Position numbers and translations under genes: made by a program
Notes under the pieces: generated by a model
Databases searched by the model: none
Seen by the model: the letters and a program-made list of their open reading frames with translations, nothing else
What the model was told of the DNA's origin: nothing
Assembly: GCA_029204225.1 (NCBI GenBank)
Contig: MU831550.1
Coordinates: 62,001 to 126,000, forward strand
Reading direction: 5' to 3'
DNA from: Diphasiastrum complanatum
Taxonomy: Eukaryota > Streptophyta > Lycopodiopsida > Lycopodiales > Lycopodiaceae
Length of the DNA: 64,000 nt
Part shown: one piece after another, positions 46,885-58,933 of the stretch
Position numbering within the stretch: the stretch's first letter is position 1
Layout: the number at the start of each line of letters is the position of its first letter

Positions 46885-47604
46885 GCATTAGGGGTGAGGA
46901 TGGAGTCCTTATTGGAGATGAATGAGTTGATGGAGATCGTTGCAGGTGTGGAGGAGTGGCCTCAAGCACCTCAAGATCAAGTGAGGTATGACAAGAGGGT
47001 CAAAAGGGCTCTACACATGATTAAGATGAATGTTACCAAAGAGCTTCTCAAGGAAGTTGGTAAGTGCACATCATCTTTGGAGGCCTGGGAAGCTTTGAAG
47101 AAGCTTTATGAATTCAAGTCCACATCTAGAGTGCTGACTCTAAGAAGACAAATCTTTCAAAGTCTGCAAAAGAAGGAAGGGAGTACTCATGCTTTTGTTT
47201 TGAGGGTTAAAGCATTCAATGATGAGTTAGCATGTATTGATGAAAGCATTAAGAAGGTAGAACTCGTCCAAGTTATACTTAATGGCTTGTTGGATGATCA
47301 TGCTAATCTTGTTCAAAATTTTGCTATTCGAAAGACTTTTCCAAGTATTATGGATTTGCAAAAGATCTTGGTGAATGAGGAGTATAGGCTTCAATCAAGA
47401 GGAGGTGGACCTACATCAACATCTCATTATGAAGAGGATGCTATGTTCATCAAAGGCAAGTTCAAGGGCAAAGGCAAAGGCAAGTGGTCTAAGAGACTTC
47501 CTCTTTTGGCAAATAGAAAGATAAGTTTAAGTTGAAATGCTTTTATTGTGGAATCAAAGGGCATTTTGCAAATGAATGTTTGAATAAGCAAAGAGATGAA
47601 GGTA
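46885..47604 (+). pseudogene. Copia gag, truncated at both ends
   Basis: The gag is closely related to Copia-1: MESLLEMNELMEIVAGVEE, TSRVLTLRRQIFQSL, KFKGKGKGKWSK. About 25 N-terminal residues are missing and the leader is only about 220 bp, so a deletion removed the leader end and the gag start. After one shift near 47500 the knuckle CFYCGIKGHFANEC (47539-47580) follows. The element then stops at a family B LTR fragment. Confidence 0.8.
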
Positions 47605-48240
47605 GGAGTCTGCAAAAATACAAAGGAATCGATGACAGTGCATCTCCGATAGTTTGTCCACCCTGGATTGTTCGGCCATCCTCACTACTTGGCCATCAAC
47701 AACTATTCGATAATCCTCAATTGTTCGGTCACCACTGACCATCAGATCAGGTACGAACAATTGGTCGCAATCCAACTGACGATGGATCATCAAGTACACT
47801 GCATCACAACCAGAACGAGTCTTCAAATATTGTTCGATGGCGACGGCGAATAGCACATAGTGTCTTAATCCTATATGTAAAGCACATACTAATAATTCTT
47901 TTAATTAGTTAGCCATGTGTATATATCCAACAACTTATCAGTTGTTCGATTAACTAAATCATCTATTCATCGCGATCAATCGATCTATTGTTTTGTTTTC
48001 TCTCTCTATTATCATAGAGTATTGTCTCAAGAAGAACGTGTCTCTATATGCATTCAGACTGTATTTTCTACACAAATAATCAATTGATGGTCCAATAATT
48101 TGGATTGTGTATGCTGAATGTTTACTTCACTTATGTCAGATAGATTCATGCTCACAGATAAACTTATTCATAGATTAAACTGTTTCATATGACTGATAGC
48201 ATACATCAATTTGTCGTTCTAATCACCTCACTCAAAATCC
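47605..48240 (+). repeat. Copia family B LTR, copy 3 (5'-truncated)
   Basis: Aligns with 20450-21070 and 23080-23705: gtctgcaaaaatacaaagga, catcaagtacactg, tatatatccaacaacttatc and ttattcatagattaaact. Only the LTR 3' part is present. Confidence 0.7.
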
Positions 48241-48345
48241 CTAGAACCCTAGAACCCTAAACCCATCTCTTATCCTAAATTTCAAACACTAAACTCTAAG
48301 CCCTCAGCTCTAACCTCTAAATCCAAAGCCCTATCCCCTTAAGCA
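48241..48345 (+). repeat. Degenerate CCCTAAA-type block
   Basis: Aligns base for base, with few differences, with 63593-63706 (ccctagaaccctaaaccca, then caaacactaaac and gctctaacctctaaat). It is therefore a dispersed copy of one specific block, not independent telomere repeats. Confidence 0.8.
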
Positions 48346-48720
48346 TATGCGAAAAATTTTGAGAAGCTTTGTCATAGAGTTTGGAAGCCTTACTCAAATA
48401 GCATAGACACATTAGCTTTTAACAAACTATCACAATAGTTTACTATTGTAGTGACAAGGCTAACAAACAAATAAACAAAGACTACAATATAAACATTAGC
48501 GAAGTGTGCCCATCGAAGGCGGACTATTTAGATGTGGCCAAAATTAGTTCTATGGGTGGTGTTTTGGATGGAATTTGGATTGTGGAGGGGGGGGATCACA
48601 CAAGGGTTAGTAGAATGCGGGGTGTATTGGAAATGAAAGGACGCCCGAAGTCAAATGGCTGGCCAAAGTCCAATGTCGCCATGGTTTGGTGCAGGGCTAC
48701 CATGAGATTATAGTAATGTA
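48346..48720. other. No gene seen
   Basis: No coding frame. A run of eight G lies at about 48588-48595. Confidence 0.4.
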
Positions 48721-48736
48721 AAAAAGAGGGGTTTGA

Positions 48737-49403
<667 letters not shown>

Positions 49404-49436
49404 GTCACCTGTCCGTGCATATAAAAAAAGTATAAA

Positions 49437-49485
49437 GCGGACGTCGGATTCCGACAGATAATACAGATGTCGAAATCCGACGTCC
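49437..49485. repeat. Inverted repeat with GACGTCGGATTCCGAC motif
   Basis: Arms ggacgtcggattccgaca and tgtcgaaatccgacgtcc pair with one mismatch around an 11-nt loop. It shares its motif with 19590-19974. Confidence 0.85.
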
Positions 49486-49489
49486 GTGA

Positions 49490-50060
49490 CCAAATTCTCA
49501 AAGACGCATCATTTTTCTAGGGTTTTCTTATTTTTTATTCTTGCAAGAGATTGTTGGAGATCGGCTTTTGGCGCTTCTTCTCAACTCTATCAATTCCATT
49601 TGTCTCATTCCAAGTACAATTCTTTTGTTTTGTTATGTGCAACTAAGATTTCTTTCTTTGTAACTTTCTTTGTTCACCATCTTCCTTGTACTGTATATTT
49701 TGTGTAGTTAAACACATCTATGTGTCTTAGTGATTTATGATCGTGAGCAAATGAGATAAGAAGACAAGGATGTGTGTGGGAGACAGAGAGAGCAAGAAAA
49801 ATATAGATAGAAGAGTTTGATTTAATGTTATGTTCTTTGTAGATTTTAGAGTTTAGATTTAATTTTATGTTCTTTGTGAAATAGTGTGAGACTAAGAGCT
49901 CTTGAGGTTTGAATGAAGATCATAACCAGCTCCACCATCAAAGATGTAGAGCTACCACTTTTTCTCACTGATTGATCCAGTATGCCTATCTTGTTGCTAC
50001 TTCCTATCAAGCCATAAACGATAATCCATCGTTGCCTGATACATGTAAAATGAGATATCA
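49490..50060. other. No gene seen
   Basis: T-rich and AT-rich sequence with no supported frame. A direct repeat aatgttatgttctttg/aattttatgttctttgtg is at about 49824-49880. It could be the outer part of the Copia remnant that follows. Confidence 0.35.
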
Positions 50061-50104
50061 GCTAGAGAAAGCTATTGAAGCATGCTCAGTATAATGGCAT
50101 TTCT

Positions 50105-52144
50105 GTTAAACTCAGTATCAAGTGCATGCTTTGTTTCTTCTACTAACTTCTCACTGTTTCCACAAAGAATGATATCATCTACATAGATGAGAAAAATAAT
50201 TATAAAGTCATCTACAAACTTATAATACAGAGAAGGTTCATATTCACTTAGACAAAATCCGAGTGATATGAGATAAGAATTGAGCTTTGCATACCAAGAC
50301 CTTGGTGCCTATTTCAGTCCATACAGACTTTTGAACAAAAGACAAACTTTTGATTCATCATCTTCCTTCACAAAACCTGGAGGTTGCTCCATATAAATCT
50401 CCTCCTCAAGGTAACCATTTAGAAATGCATTAGAAACATCAAACTGGAACATACTCCATTTGTGAAAACATGCAAGAGAAATGAGTATTTGAATTGTTAC
50501 CATCTTTGCAACTGGTGCAAAGGTATCTTCATAATCAAGACTTTTAATCTGAGAGTAGCCTTTAGCACAAAGTCTTGCTTTATACTTATTGATAGATCCA
50601 TCATGATTATACTTGATTCTGAATACCCACTTAAATCCGATCACATGCATGTTGTTTGGTGGCTCCACAGGCTCCCATGTGTTATTTGACATCAAGGCTT
50701 CAAATTCTTGGGTCATTGCTTCAACCCACTTCTTGGATTGAAAAGCTTCTTGGACATCCTTAGGCTCTTCATCTGATATAAAAAGTGCATGATAGGAAGT
50801 TTCACCTTCCACTTGCCTTCCTTCTTCATCATATGTGAGCCTCCTTGGCTCAGATCTTGCTCGTGTAGATCTTCTTGGTGTGATAGCTTGAATCTGCTCC
50901 TCCTCAAGCCTCGGCCTCACCTCTTCTTGAACAGCATCAAGATTTATGATTGATCTTGCATGAGTCTCTTTGATTTGAACATCATCCAAGTTAAATTTCT
51001 GATCTTCATGGAAGAACACATGTCTACTAACAACATTTTTGTCAGTAGAGGGCAAATAAATCTTGTATGTTTTTTTAGTAGATGCATAACCTACAAAAAT
51101 TCCTTATACTACACTAGGATCTTCCTTCTTCCTAGTTTCTATAGGTACATGCACAAAGCATACACAGCCAAAAACCCTAAGATGATATACCTTAGGCTTT
51201 TTCTTATACAACATCTCAAATGGTGTCATTCCTCCTATTGCAACATTTGGAAGCCTATTACAAAGATAGTTTGCACATGCAACTGCCTCTCCCCAAAATT
51301 GTTTAGGCAGAGAGGCTTCCAACCTAATGGCTTTTGCACTTCACACAAAGTTCTATTTTTTCTCTCAGCAACTCCATTTTGCTGAGGATTATATGAACAA
51401 GAAAACTCTCTTTGAATACCCTCTCTCTCACAAAAGTCTTTAAACTTATTGGAAGTGTATTCCCCTCCACTATCACTTCTTAAAGTTTTATCTTGAAAGG
51501 ACACTGCTTCTCTACATAAGCTTTAAAAGTAAGAAAAACATCATAAACCATGGCTTTTGAAGACAGTATATAGATCCAAGAATGTCTTGTACAATCATCT
51601 ACAAAAGAGACAAAGCAATTGGCTCCTCCTTTGCTCTTAGTTGATGAGAAATGAACATCTGAGTGTACAAGTTCAAATGGTTGTTTTGTCTTGATCCTTG
51701 ATCTAGGAAAAGACCTTCTGTTGAACTTGCCAGCACACAAGCTTCACAAGGTAGAAGCTCCTTTGACAGTGTCTTTGGTAGACCAACAGCTTTTCCTTCT
51801 TTGACCATAGATTGCATGGCTTTGAAATTAGGATGACCCAATTTCTTATGCCACAGATCCTCTTGTAGGACCTTGGTCTCATAAGCAATATCTAAAATGT
51901 TAGCACTCTCCCTAGAATCTAGTTTTTAAAACTTACCAATTCTAGATCCTCTAGCAATAACTTCATATTCTCTTGAGATTATACACTTGTCAACTTGAAA
52001 CTAGACATCCAATCCACTATCAAACAACTATCCTACACTAATGAGATTCTTAGTCAATTTAGCTACATACAGTACATCATGTAAGCAAAAAGATTTTGAT
52101 GATGATGCATGTAATGGAATACTACCTATTCCTTCAATTCTACA
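50105..52144 (-). pseudogene. Copia family E: protease end, integrase and RT (minus strand)
   Basis: Minus-strand pol from 52144 downward: IEGIGSIPLHASSS and VLYVAKLTKNL (protease end), WHKKLGHPNFKAM (51860), integrase (HSDVHFS, SFVDDCTRHSWIY, RSDSGGEYTSNKF, NPQQNGVAERKNRTL), linker, then RT (KWVFRIKYNHDGSINKYKAR, FQFDVSNAFLNGYLEEEIY, a stop at 50309, YVDDIILCG near 50175) ending TEFN at 50105. Several stops and shifts. The missing continuation of RT begins at 52145 on the opposite strand. Confidence 0.85.
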
Positions 52145-53036
52145 ATGCAGGACTTAGGAGTTCCTCACTATATTCTAGGCCTTAAAATAGATTTTTGGAA
52201 AGGTCATGCATTTATAAGCCAAAGTAGATATGCACTTTCCATGCTCGAGAAATTTCATATGGAGAACTGTAAAGGCATAGGTACACCTATGGAGCACACT
52301 GTAAAAGTTCTTATTAAAGATGTTGAAAAACCCTTTGAGGACATCACTCTTTATAGGAGTCTTTTATTAGCTCACTTATTTGGTTAACAGTGACTAGGCC
52401 TGATTTAAGCTTTTGTGTTCATAAGCTAAGTCAACACATGTAGGATCCAAAGTTATATCATTGGAAGCTAGCTAAAAGAGTCTTGAGGTATATATCTTCT
52501 ACCTTGGATTATGCACTATACTATGAAGGAGAAGATCTGACTTTGATTGCTTTTTCATATTCAGATTTTGCAGGAGACAGGTTGGATAAGAAATCCACAA
52601 ATGCTTACACTATATTTCTTGGAGGAAATTTGGTTTCTTGGCTGTCAAAGAAGCGGGCAACTATTTCCTTATCGTCTTGTGAAGTTGAATACAAATCTCT
52701 TACAACCACAACAAAGGAGGTTCTATGGATCAAAAGGCTACTTTTGGAGCTTAAGTGTTATGCAGATGAAGATTTACCAATAATCAAGAATGATAACATT
52801 TCTGCTTAGGCTCTTGCAAATAATATAGTCTTTCATGCAAGGAGCAAGCATATTGAAGTGGCTCATCATTTTGTAAGAGAAAAAGTCATTGGAAGAGAGA
52901 TCTCATTGGAGCATGTTTCATCTTCAAATTGTGTTGCAGATCTTCTCACCAAGCCTCTACTCAAGAATGTATCTATGAAGATGAGGTCTAACCTTGGCCT
53001 AATTTCAAAATCTATGTTGATAGGAACATAAATTTT
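52145..53036 (+). pseudogene. Copia family E/F: RT C-terminus and RNase H (plus strand)
   Basis: Starts MQDLGVPHYILGLKIDFW, the exact position where the minus-strand RT at 50105 stops. It then reads LDYALYYEGED, SYSDFAGDRLDKKST (RNase H, first Asp changed), SLSSCEVEYKSL (Cys for Thr next to a Val-changed site), DNISA then a stop at 52807, RSKHIEVAHHFVREKVI and CVADLLTKPLLKN. It ends just before the purine tract ttttaaggaggag. Confidence 0.85.
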
Positions 53037-53045
53037 AAGGAGGAG

Positions 53046-53773
53046 TGTGAAGATTATTAAAATATTATTTTCCTATCTCGAGTTTGGGTCATGTCCATGA
53101 TAATTTCCACTAGATTTCATGTTGTACATATAAGGAGTGTGAATTGAGCACATATCCTTCTAGTGTAGCTCGAATTTGAGTTAGATAGGTTCAATTGTAA
53201 TGACATGCAGATGTTTTGATAGCATGCAAAGTCTTATTGTATGCATGCAAGCCACATGCAATCAGTGCATGCAACATGCAAAGTAGTTTCTGTGATCTAC
53301 ACATGTCTAGGCAATTTTATGAGCTGACATGTAGTACATGCACCATACATACATGCAGTTACACATGTGGATCTCTGGTAGGTGAATTAGTTTAGTTAAG
53401 TGGACTTTCCATGCAACTCCACTTTAGGAATTCAAGTCTCTCTCATGTAGGGAAAGCTGGGCATGTTTTGCATATTGTGAATATTGAGATTTTGGTGTTT
53501 TGGACTCATTCTCTCTCTACCCGAGTTTTCTATGTATGATTTTCTCTCTCTACCCGAGAGCAGCCTCTTTTTCCCATACTGAACACTTAGAATTATTTCT
53601 GACATTCATTTCTCATAGTGAAGAGTTAGATTTTTTCATCAAATGTATGCCATTGTGCTCTTGCCTTAGATTTTTCAAGCATTATTTTCTTTGATCAATC
53701 TTGTGCAATCACAACACCTTAGTAAGGCCATGTAGGGTGTGTGGTGAAGTTCACACGTGCTAAAAACTTCACA
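53046..53773 (+). repeat. 3' LTR of Copia E/F
   Basis: Begins TGTGAAG right after the purine tract and ends CTTCACA, 728 bp. TATA-like tacatataagg at about 53125, and TTCACACGTGC at 53750-53760. No matching 5' LTR was recognised in the window. Confidence 0.75.
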
Positions 53774-54430
53774 AATAAACCGATAACACGATCCTAGCTA
53801 ATGATATGTACATGAAGCTTAGCGGCAATATTCTATGTGTAATCAATTTGTTTATCACAAACTTAATTTGGGATATTGAACTAGAGTATCACACTTTAAA
53901 GTTTGATAGTTTTAGAACAAAGGCAATTCAACTTAGGTTACTTTAATTTTGAAAGTTCTAAACCCTGAAATCCAACATTTCAGTTGAGTACAATAATTTC
54001 TGATTTGACAACTTTTCTTTGTAACTTAGAATGTAACTTGTCCAAAAAAAAAATTGGCTTAGATTGGTAATTGCAGAGGCAACATTCAAAGAATGATTAT
54101 TACTATTTCAACATTGAACATTAATTCAAAGTTTACGCATCTATTTTTTGTTATTTTCATTAATACATATACATAGGTATATCTACATATTTATGTATTT
54201 TTTATATTAAAACATGATGGGACTTTGACCTGAAAAAGAGTAATCTTTTTTGGTGTTTTTTAATGGTCCTAGTTTAAGGCCAAAATCATGGATTTTTTTA
54301 ATAAATCTCTATATTTTGTTTTTAAAAAAATCCCATTGAAATACAAAATAACTTAAATTATATTTGCACATTCTTTTTTTAAAGTACATTTTCTAAGGAA
54401 TTTTCACTAATGCCTCTCAATTCAGAACTT
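53774..54430. other. No gene seen
   Basis: AT-rich flank of the transposase gene, no coding frame. It may contain the left end of the element that follows, but no terminal repeat was found. Confidence 0.4.
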
Positions 54431-54439
54431 GACATATTC

Positions 54440-57400
54440 TCAACACTCGTTTTCGGCTGATGAAGTGGAAGGCCCGTCTTCTTCATCAAAGTCAATTGGC
54501 ATGTCTTCCTCAGAATCCGCGTCTAATGTTGACAAAAAACCTTGTAAATCAGCTTTTCTCTGTTGATGACGAGTGGAGGATGATGGTTTTTCAAGTAATC
54601 CAAGTCGTTCTTTCAATATAGATATTGTTGAATTTCGTAGATAATTGGTCATTGTTAATTCAAAATTAAATGCCAAAACATCTACATCCTGTAGATTCAA
54701 ATCATCGACTCTTGGTTGATTTTTTGGCAATCTCTTTCTCTTGCCCTTTGGATCTACTTGCAACATTTCGAGTTCGTACCTTCCCAAAAAAACATTCGTT
54801 GAAGTGGTGCGCAACCAATGGACACGAAGTACTTTTGTTTAATTGCTATTTTGAATAAAACCAAGTACTTTGGCAATCCAAAATGGATGTCCTTCATTGT
54901 TTTCTGAAGCTAGAAGTGCAACAAGGTTTCCAATTTGGATTTCATTCAAATCACTGCGCCATTTCATTTTTGCAGCTTTTACACTTTGTCTATTCTTCTT
55001 TGAGCCCACATAAATTTCACGTTCCTCACCTTGCACAAGCTGCTGGAAATCATTATCTCGAGGAAGATTTGAAGGTTTGACAGTCGTAGTTGATGTTCCT
55101 AATTTATGAGGCCAATGAAATTCATCAGTTGTTGATGTATGTTTGAGATTGAGCAAACTGATTTTTTGTTCCTCGAAAAAAGTCCATCCACCAATGCTGA
55201 TCAAACTCATCAAAAAAATGATAAGCTACTTGAATACTTGATTCCAAAAAATTTAATGAGGCAAATGGATCAATCTCACGATGTTCTCTTTGCGTCTTTT
55301 GTTCTTCTAGCAAGGACTTCAAGGGAGACAACACAGCAAGCTTGATTTGAGTCGATGGAATGTTAAGCGAAAATCGAACCCCTTCAAAAAGTAGCCACGA
55401 AACTAAATTTGAAAATAGTTTGTCCCATAGTAATATAATGTCTGATTCATTACATTTGATTTTAAACTGGTGCTGAAAGCTAATATCATTAATATTAGCT
55501 ACGCATCGTTTTGTTTCATTGGACGCCTTAACATAATCACGAAAATCATATGTGTGTCTGTTTGGCTTTGGCACATACGATTCCTCAACAATGCTTTGAA
55601 GCACTGGTAATGAAAATGCTTTCTTGCGCATCAACCTCTTAGAAAAGCAACTAAACATTTGATCAATTTGATCATGGGTATGTCCTACCAACAAAAATCA
55701 TATTTTTACTTTTTTGAAAAAAAAATTCTCCACTAGCATAGACAAGTATGCCAAAACAGTTTCATTTTCATTTTTCCTAACAGTGTTGTCAAGCTGCAAA
55801 TAAAGTATTTCTGGAAGATTTTCATCAAATTCGTAAATTATCTTATGTACAATGGTGATCATCAAATTCGGATCATTTCGAACATTGGGATAATTAAAAA
55901 AGACCCTGGACTCCAAAGTGTCATTAAACACAAGTGCTCCAACGAGATGAACCTAAATAAAATCTGCCTCGTTCAAATTTTTGGGCACTCTGACAAAATG
56001 AGACAACATTGTTTTCTTCTTATCCATGTCATCAATAACAAGTCCCATATATTTTTGTGGACATTCCAAACATTTCTTCGATGCTTGCCCAAAAAGTCTT
56101 TCAACTGTTTGTTGATCTCTGTGCAGTTGAAGAGCTTTTATAGCATCCATTGAAAATACAATGATTCACTTATTTAATAAAATAAAGATCATACCATAAT
56201 GGTGTTCAAAAAGACTGCAACATAATGGTGTTCAAAAAGACTGCAACATAATTTTTTTCAAAACAAAAAGTATTAAAATGAATGACAAATTTGATTAATA
56301 TTTACCTTTCTCGTCATTGGTCTTTGCAAGTTGTTTTGCAGACTTTAACAACTCGCAAGTGGAGCATACTATCATTCGTGATTTTTTGGGAATCTTTACC
56401 AGTCCAAAATCTCTTTTCCAAATTCTAAGAAAATATGAGTAACTCAAATAGAGAACATTTTTTATTTTTCAGACTCTTTGTAAGTCAAAAATATTTCTAA
56501 TTTTGTAAAATTATCTGACAAGTAAAAATATAAGAAAGTAGGCAATTTTTTTTCGTGCACATCTATGAAATGCTTTAGCTAAGCAGTTGTATTTAAACCA
56601 TCTGGAGAAACAGTTCGACCCTGTAGGGGTCCCCGTAATGTTGGGTCTTTCTGAAGTCGTGCATGCATTCATTGAAGCCGTGAGTTTCCAATTACGTGAA
56701 TACTTTGTAAGCTTTGCGACAAACCTCCAAAGCATTTAAAAAATACCAAAATTTAGTTTTGTTTGGCCTCACTGTTGCACACAAATAGTAATTTCTCTCA
56801 TCCTTACTTCGTAAAAAGAAGTTTGATCTTAATTCTTCAATTTCTCTAGTACTCAGCTTTTGCAAACAACAGGATGAGCAACAAATAATATTTCTTACCT
56901 TTCGAATCTCAGATTTTGTAATCAACTATTTTTGACAATTCGTTAAATCAGATGAGAATCTCGAGTCTCTCTTGTATTTTTCTTTTTGTTTGGAGTCTGG
57001 TCTATAAATTGAACATGTGACACTAGTAGGTGCTTGAACTGGTTGAGAAGGTGTTGGAATTTCATGACTAAAAATTCTGGCTCCAACCCCAAGATGTTTT
57101 GGACCCTCAGAAGGCTCTAAATTTTCAACGAATATAGCCATTTTAGATTTAACACGATGAACATCACTTTGAGAAGGTCTCCTACGAACATGAGAAAAGC
57201 TTGAACGTTGCGGATCAATAGACTTACGTGGATCTGCTGATTTACTAGAATCAGTAACTAAGTGAATTGTAGCTTTTGACTCATCACTCAATGATTCAAC
57301 TTGTTTAAAAGAACAATGTTCTAGTTGTGTCGAGTCTGTGTCTGAAGAGGAGGTAGAGGTCGAATGATTTGATACAGCTGAGTTACAGGCGTCATTTCTT

Positions 57401-57593
57401 GCTTGAGGAATTTCAGATGATGAACGGGTAAATGATAACGATGCCACATCGTTTACCAAAATATGTTCAGATTCAGGAGTGGCTTTATAAAAAAAAGCTT
57501 TCATTGGGAATGTCAGATGAAGATGTTGCACTTGTTGCAACATATTGAGTTACAACTACTGGAATAGAAGAGGTAGAACTACTTGACATCGTA
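54440..57593 (-). pseudogene. RNase H-like transposase family (DUF7869-like), decayed
   Basis: Minus-strand multi-exon gene. The N-terminal part (57593-56926) is Ser/Thr-rich and low complexity; a T8 run near 57490 puts the likeliest start (ATG 57591-57593) out of frame. A Cys-rich part follows (IICCSSCCLQKL, 56880). The next exons read CATVRPNKTKFWYFLNALEV (56770), then IPKKSRMIVCSTCELLKSAK (56400-56340) with a donor at aaag/gtaaat. The core has VIDDMDKKKT (about 56010-56038), YLQLDNTVRKNENETVLAYL (LQLDN at 55785-55799) and GHTHDQIDQMFSCFSKRL (55650-55685), three Asp-bearing motifs that fit an RNase H-like catalytic site. In-frame stops are at 55953-55955, 55698-55700 and 54839-54841, with a shift near 55190. 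The family label is from memory of motifs; catalysis is inferred. Confidence 0.68.
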
Positions 57594-57846
57594 ACCTCAA
57601 AAAAAAAATTAACTACGTACTTATGCTAAGCATAGAACCATTCAAATAGTTAATACCACACTAAATGTGCTCCTCAAACATAACTGCAACCTATGCTGGT
57701 CATGGAACAAATAAAAACCTATGCGAACGTCAATAGACGTACACAAAAAAATCGACTAAATGCAAATGAGCAACAAGCCTAAAAAGTAACTGGTTAATAA
57801 AAATTTCTGGCGGCTACCATGTCTTAAATACTGTTTGGCAACATTC

Positions 57847-57892
57847 TTAGGGTTAGGGTTAGGTTTAGGGTTAGAGTTAGGATTAGGTTTGG
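57847..57892. repeat. Degenerate TTTAGGG telomere-like repeats
   Basis: About seven units of ttagggttaggg-type sequence, mixed six- and seven-base units, upstream of the transposase-like gene. Confidence 0.8.
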
Positions 57893-58170
57893 ATTGTCCG
57901 GGCTAATACTCGAGGTCGGCATGGGGTGAGGTGAGTCGCAGCAACTTGGTCCCGAAGTAAGCTGGAGGACTGGCGTGAGACGGGAGTCTCAAAAAAAAAA
58001 GTATTTAAGGACCATAGTCCAAGCATAACTCACCTTATTTGCAAATTCAGAAGCCCACATGCTGCTAGAGCAATCGCTACGACCAAGTCATGGCTTTCTA
58101 TAAGATTTCACATACGTTCTCGCTTCCAGATTTCTTGACGGTAAGATTATTGTCATTTTCTAGCTTTGCT

Positions 58171-58269
58171 CTATGCTTAGCATGGGTAATAAATTCTTGC
58201 ATTAGAAAATATTCATATTTTAATTTGTATTCATCTTCTTGCAACATGGGTAACCTATGCGTAGCATAG
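58171..58269. repeat. Two extra copies of the ACCTATGCTNAGCATAGGT motif
   Basis: Copies at 58171-58186 (ctatgcttagcatggg) and 58253-58269 (cctatgcgtagcatag) lie left of the large palindrome and have no partner on its right side. Confidence 0.8.
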
Positions 58270-58293
58270 CTGCCTGCACCAGTTCTCTCCTTT

Positions 58294-58708
58294 AACCTAT
58301 GTTGAGCATAGGTTGTGCTCGGGTCCTTAGTAAAATCCTATGGTCAGCATAGGATTCCGGCGTTATTTCTTTATTCTTACCACAGTTCGACCTATGCTTA
58401 GCACTGGTTGCATCTCTGCTCCTCTTCCAACCTATGCTCAGCATAGGTTAGCAAGCAAATAGCGAAGACATCCTATGCTCAGCATAGGTTGGACAAGAGC
58501 ACGCAAGTAAAGACCTATGCTGAGCATAGGATGTCTTTGCAATTTGCTTGCTAACCTATGTTGAGCATAGGTTGGAACAGGACCAGAGATGAAAGCTATG
58601 CTCAGCATAGGTCGAAAGGAGGTTAGAATTGAAGAATCACGCCTCCGTCCTATGCTAAGCATAAGTTGTTAGTAAGGACTCGACCACAACCTATGCTTAG
58701 CATAGGTC
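58294..58708. repeat. 415-bp palindrome made of ten smaller palindromes
   Basis: Ten copies of a motif close to ACCTATGCTNAGCATAGGT lie at 58294, 58337, 58390, 58430, 58472, 58513, 58554, 58595, 58649 and 58689. The copies pair symmetrically about 58501: midpoints of every pair sum to the same value within one base. The spacers also pair, for example tagcaagcaaatagcgaaga (58448-58467) with tctttgcaatttgcttgct (58533-58552). The whole is an imperfect inverted repeat of about 207-bp arms. It sits between two divergent genes and could be a control region, a replication or transposition end, or a foldback RNA source. Confidence 0.93.
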
Positions 58709-58933
58709 ACTACTTGTATTTTCTTGTTTTACAACGCTTTGTCTCAGAAAAGTGATCCTTTTGAGATGTTTTAGTAAGCAAATACATTGAATTTGTAGTT
58801 TTGTTTTTTTTTTTAAAAAAATTCATAAAAATGGCTTGTTTTATTAAAGTTTTCAGCATTTTCATGCGTTTTAAATTTTTCTAAAAAAGTCTTTTTTTTT
58901 GCAGATTTTCAATTGTCTTTGATAATTTTCGAA

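Noticed and set aside
44405-47604. One Copia element with an internal LTR
   Set aside because: The pol fragment stops in RT at the LTR edge and the gag lies to the right of it, so these are two elements, one inserted in the other.
57626-57720. Motif copies at 57621 and 57689 as part of the large palindrome
   Set aside because: They lie 600 bp outside its left arm and have no partner on the right, so they are separate copies.
58294-58708. CRISPR-like look: short palindromic repeats with spacers of about 20 bp
   Set aside because: The spacers are not unique; they pair with each other across a single symmetry centre, the setting is a plant genome and no Cas gene exists. It is an inverted repeat.
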